From the NCBI GenBank assembly GCA_963849115.1, contig CAWKGK010000010.1, forward strand, positions 12,939 through 76,938: a DNA stretch of 64,000 nucleotides. Reading direction: 5' to 3'. Positions 57,871 to 64,000 of this stretch are shown here, in pieces; positions within the stretch are counted from its first letter, which is position 1; each line of letters starts with the position of its first letter. The DNA comes from JACDAL01 sp963849115. Its GTDB lineage: Bacteria; Actinomycetota; CADDZG01; WHSQ01. Below the pieces are notes generated by a model, which worked only from the letters and a program-made list of their open reading frames with translations, was not told the DNA's origin and did no database searches. A program made the translations under genes and the position numbers.

Positions 57871-58507
57871 ATGCAACCTATTCGCCGGTCACAGTTCGGC
57901 CTGGATCCTCCTCCCGCTCCTACCAACCGGGTGCTGCCCCCGCTGGGCACCTTCGTGGGGCTGATGGCGCTCCTGGTGGTGGCACTGTTCCTGGCTCAGA
58001 GCGCCGCCGATACGCCTCCCCTCGCCGAGCCCGTGGGCGATTCTGCCGCGCAACCCAAACCCACAATCCAGAGTGTCGCCTCCGAGCGCGCGCCGGTCTT
58101 GACCCGGGCGCAAGCCGTGGATCGCTACCGCGCTCTCGATGCGCTGCGACTGCGCGCCTACCGGGAGCGGGACGTGTCGCTTTTCAGCGCCTATCTCACT
58201 CCCGACAGCGGCCTGCATGAGGTCGGGCGCAAGGAGATCGGTCGCCTGCGAGCCGACGAGGTGGTGATGCGGCCTCGAGCCCGGACTCGCCGCATCAGCA
58301 TCAGGACGTCTCCATCGCCGAGTGATCGTCGTGCGCCATGTCTCGGTGCAAGACCCCCGCTTCTACTCCTCCGGAAGGGACATCACGATCGATCCCCAAG
58401 CCAACCTCGTGACCACCGACTGGATGCTGCGACCTACGAACGGAGTCTGGAAGATCTCCAACTCACGGGTGCGAGCGGTGGTGCCGCTCCGGAGGGGAAA
58501 GCGATGA
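57871..58507 (+). CDS. Membrane-anchored hypothetical protein, frameshifted
   Basis: ATG 57871 (GAGGTGACTC upstream) opens a protein with an N-terminal TM helix ('LGTFVGLMALLVVALFLAQS') and a secreted helical/NTF2-like domain ('AVDRYRALDALRLRAYRERD', 'LFSAYLTPDSGLHEVGRKEI'). After 'RLRADEVVMRP' the sense frame is lost between about 58290 and 58330. It resumes in another frame as 'VIVVRHVSVQDPRFYSSGRD' and 'WMLRPTNGVWKISNSRVRAV', with a stop at 58507 that overlaps the next ATG (ATGA). A single indel is thus present. The function is unknown. The uncorrected frame reads through into the downstream gene to 59442. Confidence 0.7.
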
Positions 58508-59442
58508 GAAAGATCATTGTTGCGATCGTAGCCGCAGCCGCGCTGACCGTGCCGAACCTCGGCGCGGCCAAGGAGCCACACGGAGATGCCGATGTCACCA
58601 CCCAGCAGAATGGGGTGCCGGGAGTAACCGCCGTTGCCGAGTACGGAGGATCGCAGCCGCCGGGGACGTCGGCAGGGACCGGCGGTGTGTCTTCTGAGGG
58701 AACGGAATCCTCGGGGATCGCTGAGTCCTCCGGGGGCACGGCGGCCGAGGGAAGCTCCGGCGTCGCCGTCTCCATCTCGGAAGTCGGCGCCCCGGTCGCC
58801 GAGCTACCCATCACTCCCGTTGGCCCGGGTGTCGATCCAGCAGGACAGTTTGATCCGCTCCCCGTAATCGGCGATGGTTGTTTCGTCCCCTCCATGCCGG
58901 ACTGCGTCCCCCCACCGACAAACCCTACGAACCCGAAACCACCCGGCGGCGGCCCCAAGCCGCCCGCACCACCGCCGCCGTCTCCCGAGGAGCTCGCACA
59001 GGTAGCCATCGACCGAGCCGTAGCGGCCGCCGCCGTCCCCGAGCTGCGTCTTGCGCCCTCCGCCGTGGGCCTCACCGGGCTCGACAGCTTTGTGTGGCTG
59101 GCGAACCGGCCCGAGCCCATCGAAGCGGTCGCCTCCGTGCCGGGACTCACAGTGATCGCGCAGGCCCGGCCGGTGCAATACGTGTGGGACTTCGGGGACG
59201 GCGCCACCGCAGTGACGTCCCATCCGGGGCGGCCGTGGAGCCCTCAGCAGCCCGGCGACATCGCCCACCTCTACGAGGTGAGAGGGGCATACTCCGTCGG
59301 GGTCGAGGTCATCTGGAGCGCGCGCTGGCAGGTGGCCGGGGGGCAGTGGACGGACTTGGGCTTCTTCTCGACCTCGGGCTCCCAGCCCTACCCGGTCCGT
59401 CAGGTGGTGACTCGCCTCGTGCCCGGCCGCTACGGCTGGTAG
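58504..59442 (+). CDS. Secreted PKD-domain-like protein with Pro-rich linker
   Basis: From ATG 58504 the product is 312 residues: signal peptide (MRKIIVAIVAAAALTVPNLG), a Gly/Ser/Glu/Ala-rich low-complexity stretch ('SEGTESSGIAESSGGTAAEG'), a Pro linker ('NPTNPKPPGGGPKPPAPPPP'), and a C-terminal beta-sandwich with a PKD-like core ('VQYVWDFGDGATAVTSHPGR', 'DIAHLYEVRGAYSVGVEVIW'). The WDFGDG..H.Y...G.Y pattern is diagnostic of PKD-like domains in extracellular proteins. It is probably exported. The start overlaps the stop of the upstream frameshifted gene as ATGA, so they are coupled. Confidence 0.8.
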   Translation: MRKIIVAIVAAAALTVPNLGAAKEPHGDADVTTQQNGVPGVTAVAEYGGSQPPGTSAGTGGVSSEGTESSGIAESSGGTAAEGSSGVAVSISEVGAPVAELPITPVGPGVDPAGQFDPLPVIGDGCFVPSMPDCVPPPTNPTNPKPPGGGPKPPAPPPPSPEELAQVAIDRAVAAAAVPELRLAPSAVGLTGLDSFVWLANRPEPIEAVASVPGLTVIAQARPVQYVWDFGDGATAVTSHPGRPWSPQQPGDIAHLYEVRGAYSVGVEVIWSARWQVAGGQWTDLGFFSTSGSQPYPVRQVVTRLVPGRYGW

Positions 59443-59465
59443 AGCTGCGTTACGCTGGGGGCCTT

Positions 59466-59541
59466 GGCGGCCGTAGCTCAGCAAGGTTAGAGCACCTGGT
59501 TGTGGTCCAGGATGTCGCCGGTTCGAATCCGGTCGGTCGCC
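59466..59541 (+). tRNA. tRNA-His (anticodon GTG)
   Basis: Cloverleaf: acceptor GCGGCCG / CGGTCGC with the extra G at position -1 (59466) opposite C73, which is diagnostic of tRNA-His; anticodon arm CCTGG-TTGTGGT-CCAGG; T-arm GCCGG-TTCGAAT-CCGGT. CCA is not encoded. Confidence 0.96.
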
Positions 59542-59555
59542 CTCTCGTTCTTGAA

Positions 59556-59606
59556 CGTTCTTTGGAGATCCACCCACCTCAGATGTGGGTAAATCTCCAA
59601 AGAACG
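59556..59606. repeat. Long hairpin between the two tRNA genes
   Basis: CGTTCTTTGGAGAT pairs with ATCTCCAAAGAACG and ACCCAC with GTGGGT, separated by one 2x2 mismatch, around the loop CTCAGAT. That gives about 20 paired bases. It is unusually perfect for an actinobacterial intergenic region and may terminate tRNA-His or be a small mobile palindrome. Confidence 0.85.
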
Positions 59607-59649
59607 CTGGGGGCCGGGCCCGGTCTGACCGTTGCTAGACTGCGCCGGC

Positions 59650-59723
59650 GGGTCGCTAGCTCAATCAGGCAGAGCAACGGACTCTTAATCCGTAGGTTCA
59701 GGGTTCGATTCCCTGGCGGCCCA
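59650..59723 (+). tRNA. tRNA-Lys (anticodon CTT)
   Basis: Acceptor GGGTCGC / GCGGCCC with A73; anticodon loop CTCTTAA gives anticodon CTT (reads AAG); T-arm CAGGG-TTCGATT-CCCTG. CCA not encoded. It is the likely integration site of the element that starts 3' of it (integrase at about 60.5-61.6 kb). Confidence 0.96.
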
Positions 59724-59847
59724 CCCCTATAACCGCAGGTCAGAGCGTGTTTTCGTCTGAAATTCTTGTAATTCGTTTTCCGGCGTGCAGCAAACGTGCA
59801 GCAGAATTTTCAGGACGGGGGTCGTCTGCATGTCCCAAATGGGACAG

Positions 59848-60465
59848 CTATTCGGCGTGGAGGAGGGACCTCCAGAGCTCATCACGGGTCTGTTCGCCCT
59901 CGGCGTAACGCCTCCACTCCCGGACGGTGGCGCCGACTAATTCCACTTCCCAGCCCAAATGGTCTGCTACCTGTTCCGGAGTTGCGGGCGGCCCGTCAAG
60001 CTTGGCGGGCTCCTCGATAACGCTGTAGATCAGCTCGGCAAGACGGATCTGCTCATCCTTGATCTCGTCTATTTCCGCCATCATCTCGTCCCAGCTGACA
60101 ATCTTCTCGGGCGGCTTCAGGTCCCGAGCTACCTGAGACTTCGACCACCCGGTAATGGAGGCCATTTTGCGGAGTGAGAGTCCTTGCTCCTTACGGAGAC
60201 TGAGAACCAAGGCACGGCGCCTTTCGATGTCGAGGTGACGTCGGCGCATGTTCAGCCCCATCGCTAGGTGAAGCTTGTGGTCATCGGATAGCCCCTCCTG
60301 CCGGGCTACCGGGAGGTCAATGCCGAGCTCGGTGGCGATACGGAGACGGTGCACGCCGTCGAGCACCTTGTCCTCCTCGTCGATGACGATTGGATAGACG
60401 ATGCCGTGTTCTTCGATATCGGCCTTGAGTGCCCGGTACTCGTCTTCGGTGAGAGGGGGCAGCAT
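59848..60465 (-). CDS. ParB/Srx-type DNA-binding protein
   Basis: The 205-residue protein has a ParB-like nuclease/Srx domain ('LKADIEEHGIVYPIVIDEED', 'KVLDGVHRLRIATELGIDLP') and a KorB-like HTH ('GLSLRKMASITGWSKSQVAR'), then a helical tail. It could be a partition, regulatory or transfer-control protein of the integrative element. It has no ParA partner in this window. It lies between the tRNA-Lys att region and the integrase gene, on the same strand as the integrase. Confidence 0.87.
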   Translation of the reverse strand: MLPPLTEDEYRALKADIEEHGIVYPIVIDEEDKVLDGVHRLRIATELGIDLPVARQEGLSDDHKLHLAMGLNMRRRHLDIERRRALVLSLRKEQGLSLRKMASITGWSKSQVARDLKPPEKIVSWDEMMAEIDEIKDEQIRLAELIYSVIEEPAKLDGPPATPEQVADHLGWEVELVGATVREWRRYAEGEQTRDELWRSLLHAE

Positions 60466-60479
60466 GAGGCATAGGGTGG

Positions 60480-61570
60480 GGTGTGTACGTCACTGCGCTT
60501 TCCTTCGGTGTCCAGTCGGTCGGCCAGTGCGTCGAGGTCTGCGTCGAACAGGTGCCCGTAAACGGTCAGCAGAAGGCGGCGCTGCGGTGCCCCAGCACCG
60601 TTTGGAGCGTCTTCGCCGAGCCCCCGGCTGCGATCATCCGAGCGGCGGCGCTGTGGCGCAAGACGTGGACTCCGACGGCCGGAAGTCCGAGCGATGCGAG
60701 TGCCTCTCGCCACGGCTTCATAAGGAAGTAGCGATATCGCAGTGGCCCGCCCTTGGGGCCGGTGAACAGCAGCGTTCGAGGGCCTGTGTCGAGTCTTTCG
60801 AGATGCGAGGAGATACCTGCTATCAGTCCCGGCGATAGTGGCACCGAGCGGCGGGCGTGGCTCTTGGTCGGCCCCCACATGAAGTGCCCAGAGACCTCGG
60901 CGAGCGACTCCTCTACTCGCAGGCGCCGGCGCAGCAAATCGGCGTGGCAGCGCCGCAGCGCCACCGCTTCGCCCCAGCGCAGTCCGCACACGCCCATGAC
61001 CGCCGTGAGCAAGTCGTAGGGAGCCTCCAGGGCGTCGACTAGGGCGTCGACAACCTGCGGCTCGAAGAAGGACGCCTCGGTGTGCTCGAGCCTTGGCAGC
61101 TTCACCCCCATGGCGGGGTTACGGGTGAGATACCCGTCTCGCACGGCGCTATCGAAAAGCAACCGCAGAACTACGTGGGCTTGGCGGGTACGGCTCGGGC
61201 TCAAGCCGTCGGCGACCATCCCCCGACCCAGGTGGTGACATCCGAAGGCTGACGTGCCGACTTGTCGACTCCCGAACGTCGGCAGGATGCGGGATCTGAG
61301 CAGCGACTCGTAGGACGCCACAGTCTTCGGTTGGAGCATGGGACGGGCGCCCTCGAACCACTGTTCCGCCAAGTCTTCTACGGCGATGCTGGCGAGCTCG
61401 GGGTCGGTCCACTCGCCTCGACTGACCTTCCGTTCCTGCGCCCGAGCGGTGTCCTCAGCGTCTTTCTTCCGCAGAAACGTGCCGTGTTCGGAGGCCCGGC
61501 GGACCCTGCGATCTGGGGCTCGGTAATACCCCTGCCACTTGCCCGAGGGCAACTTCCTAGCCCATGCCAT
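60480..61570 (-). CDS. int: Tyrosine recombinase/integrase, frameshifted before the catalytic Tyr
   Basis: From ATG 61570 the 334-residue readable frame has an Arm-type N-terminus ('MAWARKLPSGKWQGYYRAPD'), core-binding region ('FEGARPMLQPKTVASYESLL'), and catalytic residues Arg ('VCGLRWGEAVALRRC'), HxxR ('VGVHVLRHSAAARMI') and a late His ('VLGHRSAAF'), then stops at 60566. Restoring one missing base at about 60569-60571 continues 'LLTVYGHLFDADLDALADRL' with the nucleophilic Tyr. So the integrase lost its Tyr by a single-base deletion, or the read has an error. The exact 3' end is uncertain. It is adjacent to tRNA-Lys, the expected attachment site. Confidence 0.85.
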
Positions 61571-62214
61571 TACTTCCTCACTTCCTTTTCGATGTGCGGT
61601 CGGAGTTCCTCGAGCAGCTGCCGGGTGATTCGCCCCCGGTGTGCCTGGCGGGAGCGGGCGGTAGTGCCGAAGTGGACCCTGGCCTCAAGGCGCCGGTCCC
61701 GTTCGGCGCTGAGCCCGCCCTCCCACAGGCGGCCGGCGACAATCGACAGTTCCTGAACCGAGACTCCGAACTTCGCCGCCGCCTTACGCTCGGCAACTCG
61801 CCCCGAGTGAGCCCAGGTCTCGTCGGGCAAGTCTGCGGCCAACTTGTCAGCCCTCTCAACCGCTGCTTGCAGCGCATCCTCTAGCTGCCCGGTGTCCTTA
61901 TCGCCACGACCGGCGAGCGCCTCGGTGATGACTGACCACTTGAACCACCCCTCGCCGATGCCGACCGGCTGGTCCGGCTCGAGCAGCTCGGGCAGCCGTA
62001 CTCCCAGCAGCCTCCCCAGCACGACGAATTCCTCGACCGCCACCACTCGGCGCCCGTTCTCGAGTTGGGCGACGGTGCCGGCAGTCCAGGGCAGTCCCCA
62101 GGCCCGAGCTCGCAGGGCCAATTCCTCTTGCAGCCAACCCCGCTCGATGCGGACGGCTCGGACCCTCTCTTGCAGCAGGCGGTTCAGTGGCTTCGGCGCT
62201 TCTTTCTCCCCCAT
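61570..62214 (-). CDS. XRE-family (Cro/CI-like HTH) regulator of the element
   Basis: The 214-residue protein has an N-terminal XRE-type HTH ('RLLQERVRAVRIERGWLQEE', 'TAGTVAQLENGRRVVAVEEF', 'VVLGRLLGVRLPELLEPDQP') and a helical C-terminal region ('LIFETALAGRGDK'-like segment and 'VSVQELSIVAGRLWEGGLSA'). It is typical of maintenance or excision regulators encoded next to integrases in actinomycete integrative elements. Its stop abuts the integrase ATG at 61570, so they form an operon. It diverges from the xis-like gene, implying control of both promoters in the 100-bp gap. Confidence 0.85.
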   Translation of the reverse strand: MGEKEAPKPLNRLLQERVRAVRIERGWLQEELALRARAWGLPWTAGTVAQLENGRRVVAVEEFVVLGRLLGVRLPELLEPDQPVGIGEGWFKWSVITEALAGRGDKDTGQLEDALQAAVERADKLAADLPDETWAHSGRVAERKAAAKFGVSVQELSIVAGRLWEGGLSAERDRRLEARVHFGTTARSRQAHRGRITRQLLEELRPHIEKEVRK

Positions 62215-62312
62215 AAGGGGACACCATACCCGTCAAGGCCTCACAAGGGAATGCTTGACCTCAAACTACATCGCTGGTATTCCTAAGCGGACAGGTTTTC
62301 CCACAGCACTAC

Positions 62313-62534
62313 TTGAGGAGGAAACGGTGCCAACCAGGAGGACCGAGCGATACTCGAGAGCCCATTGAGGGACGTCTCTTACGTGTGCGAGATGTTCGGC
62401 GGAAGCCCGACAAGTGGGTCCACAGGCACGCTGCCGAATTGGGCGGAATCAAGGTTGGTGGTCGTCTGATGTTCACTGACGCCGGGTTGGAGGACTACCT
62501 CAAGAGCCGACGGCTCATTCCTGCGGCCTCGTGA
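62313..62534 (+). CDS. Excisionase/AlpA-like small DNA-binding protein
   Basis: The open frame has 73 codons with the sense portion 'GRLLRVRDVRRKPDKWVHRH', 'AAELGGIKVGGRLMFTDAGL' and 'EDYLKSRRLIPAAS'. The winged-helix pattern W(V)HRHA.ELGGIKVGG.L.FT..GL is that of helix-turn-helix 17/excisionase-type proteins on actinomycete elements. The best ribosome-binding site (GAGGAGGAAACG) precedes GTG 62327, which is in another frame and stops after about 13 codons, so an indel at about 62330-62370 is possible; TTG 62313 is the only upstream start in the sense frame. Its stop overlaps the next GTG. Confidence 0.7.
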   Translation: MRRKRCQPGGPSDTREPIEGRLLRVRDVRRKPDKWVHRHAAELGGIKVGGRLMFTDAGLEDYLKSRRLIPAAS

Positions 62535-62887
62535 AAAGCGAAAGCCCGTCCCCCTCGCAAGGAAACGGGCCCGTCGCCACCACCACCACCGAGAACATTA
62601 CCAGCAGGACTCGGCAAGTGGCGGAGATGCGGCGGCGCCGGGCCTGGGAGACCTACTGGCGGAAGCAGCTTCAATTTGACCTGTGGGGAGTAGCCGCAGC
62701 AACCGCTGAAGTCGACAACCTCGACCGCTCGGTGCCCAGCGCCCTGTCGATCAGCTTCCAAGAGGCCAGGGCTTTCGTCGCTACGAATTACGGGCTGACC
62801 TGCCATTGCCACGGCCCTGCGAACGGATCCGATCGCAGAACAGGGATCCCTGTCCGGGCCGAAGCCGGGACCCGGAAGGCCTCGTGA
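62531..62887 (+). CDS. Small hypothetical protein of the integrative element
   Basis: The 118-residue protein starts at GTG 62531, overlapping the previous stop as GTGA. It has a low-complexity N-terminus, a helical middle ('VAEMRRRRAWETYWRKQLQF', 'DLWGVAAATAEVDNLDRSVP') and a Cys/His motif 'GLTCHCHGPANGSD'. No family recognised. Its own stop overlaps the GTG of the AAA ATPase gene (GTGA), so xis-like, this gene and the ATPase form one coupled operon. Confidence 0.7.
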   Translation: MKSESPSPSQGNGPVATTTTENITSRTRQVAEMRRRRAWETYWRKQLQFDLWGVAAATAEVDNLDRSVPSALSISFQEARAFVATNYGLTCHCHGPANGSDRRTGIPVRAEAGTRKAS

Positions 62888-64000
62888 GCCGGCGCCCCTA
62901 CTACCCCGACGGCACCCCCTTCCCCCCAAGTGAAGAGGTCGTGCGCCAAGAGCAGTCGGGTAAACCAATGGCCTGGCACGAAGGCGAGCGCAAGAACATC
63001 GAGGTGGAGTGGGTCGAGATCGAGACTCCTTCCCCGATTGTGAGTCGTCGCATCAGCTACTCGGCTATCGACCTCCTCGCCACAGACTTCCCGAGCCTCG
63101 CTTCGCCGTGCCCGACATCCTCGCCGAGGGCCTCAACTTCATGGCCGGCGCACCCAAGCTCGGGAAGTCGTGGTGGGCGCTGGGGATCACGATAGCGGTC
63201 GCATCGGGAGGGTGTGCCCTGGGACAGATCCCCGTAGAGCGAGGCGGAGTGCTCTACCTCGCCCTTGAGGATTCCCCCCGCCGTCTCAAGAGCCGTCTCG
63301 AGAAGATGCTCGCCGGCGACCCGGCCCCCGCAGGCCTTCATTTCTATACGGAGTGGGACCGCTTGAGCGAGGGGGGAGCGGAGGCCATCCAGACGTGGGT
63401 CGAGGAGCACCCGGCGGGCCGGCTGATCATCGTCGACGTGCTCGCTCGGGTCCGCCCTCGGGTGGGCGATCGCAGCGATCGTTACCTCGCCGACTACGAG
63501 GCCGCCCAGCCGCTCAAGACCGTCGCCGATAAGCATGGGCTTGCCGTGGTGGCACTGCATCACACCCGCAAGGCAGGGGCCGAAGACTTCGTGGAGACGG
63601 TCTCAGGCACCCACGGGCTGGCGGCTGCGGCTGACACCATCCTGGTTTGCAAACGGGCTCGGGGCCAGGCCGACGCCACTCTCCACATCACCGGTCGTGA
63701 CGTCGAGGAACAGGATCTCGCCCTCCGATTCGACGGGGGTAACGGGACGTGGACGCTCTTGGGCGACGCCGCCGAGTGGGCCTTGTCCGAGACCCGACGA
63801 AGGGCTGGCAGCCCTTAGAGAACAAGGAGCACTAACCCCCAAGGCTCTCGCTGATTACACGGACATCGCTCACGAGACCGCCAAGAAGTCGCTGCAACGA
63901 ATGGCTCTCGATGGTCAGGTCGAAACCGCCGGGGGGGGTGCATATCGAGTCCCCGGCGTCCCTCTGTCCCCCGATTCAGACCTCAATGGGGGGGACGAGG
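62884..64000 (+). CDS. RepA/KaiC-like AAA ATPase of the element, frameshifted twice, runs off the window
   Basis: GTG 62884 (GTGA overlap) starts 'SRRPYYPDGTPFPPSEEVVR', reaching 'AIDLLATDFP', where one base is missing at about 63091-63093. In the next frame 'EPRFAVPDILAEGLNFMAGA' leads into Walker A (PKLGKSWWAL), Walker B ('GRLIIVDVLARVRPRVGDRS') and 'LAVVALHHTRKAGAEDFVET', the RepA/AAA_25 DNA-replication helicase pattern. A second slip (one extra base at about 63800-63804) moves the C-terminus to the frame 'LREQGALTPKALADYTDIAH' and 'SLQRMALDGQVETAGGGAYR', a winged-helix tail that continues past the window end. It probably initiates replication of the excised element. Confidence 0.78.

Noticed and set aside
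1..64000. CRISPR array, rRNA operon or insertion sequence with transposase
   Set aside because: No spaced identical repeats of 24-40 bp, no rRNA-like sequence and no transposase were found; the pRiA4b ORF-3-like gene at 8603 has no transposase beside it.

Overview
This window looks like a chromosomal segment of a high-GC actinomycete (Actinomycetota), probably from a lineage outside the best-known genera. The evidence is the pspA/pspAA pair, a multifunctional Kgd-type 2-oxoglutarate decarboxylase/dehydrogenase, an F420-type PPOX oxidoreductase, frequent GTG starts, ATGA/GTGA start-stop overlaps, and orphan multi-TM 'sensor' proteins with the RYRLY..D / FNRR.YDA signature. No rRNA and no CRISPR array were found.

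Layout. 0.2-6.3 kb is an accessory patch of small enzymes: two GNATs, DUF1801, two VOC proteins, an AraC regulator, a secreted alpha/beta hydrolase and an EEP-family hydrolase. It also holds remnants of an MFS gene and of an AraC 3' end. 6.4-8.4 kb is a zinc module (ZIP importer, Zur, CDF transporter) with a Zur-like palindrome upstream. 8.6-11.5 kb has a pRiA4b ORF-3-like protein, a lipoprotein, an ECF sigma/anti-sigma pair and a GlsB-type protein. 11.6-14.5 kb is a two-gene unit of a zinc-hook SMC-like ATPase and a small protein of unknown function. 14.5-16.9 kb is a CsoR/CopB copper-efflux pair with a clear operator between them. 17.2-24.0 kb holds a secreted beta-helix/phosphoesterase fusion, PlsC, pspA-pspAA with a divergent TPM protein, and a coupled 37-aa small gene.

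24.1-30.0 kb has an orphan membrane sensor and a heterodimeric ABC exporter. 30.1-31.6 kb has an endonuclease III homologue and a histidine phosphatase. 31.5-36.6 kb is an unusual locus: a GTP cyclohydrolase II-RibD reductase fusion, a medium-chain dehydrogenase, a PTPS/QueD homologue lacking the usual cysteine, and two head-to-head GT4 glycosyltransferases. I infer a modified or glycosylated pterin/pyrimidine pathway. 36.7-49.1 kb contains a second orphan sensor, a phospholipase D/cardiolipin synthase, a phosphoesterase, a cNMP-binding protein, a ferritin-like protein, a DNA glycosylase, a Ser/Thr kinase, an F420/PPOX protein, an ABC-F ATPase, a channel-like protein and a macrodomain protein. 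49.2-57.8 kb is mostly metabolic: Kgd, MFS, a DHFR-like protein, an FAH-family protein, a cysteine-desulfurase-like protein and a methyltransferase. 57.9-59.4 kb encodes two secreted or anchored proteins.

From 59.7 kb an integrative element begins immediately downstream of tRNA-Lys. It carries a ParB-like protein, a tyrosine integrase, an XRE regulator, an excisionase-like protein and a RepA/KaiC-like ATPase, and runs off the right end.

Two cross-cutting observations. First, at least seven otherwise intact genes carry a frame break, most of one base and one (the kinase) from a 23-bp tandem duplication. This could be sequencing indels, decay or, for the kinase, phase variation. Second, a REP-like palindrome (core GCCGAGTGGTGG) recurs at gene ends, and in two genes it supplies the last codons.
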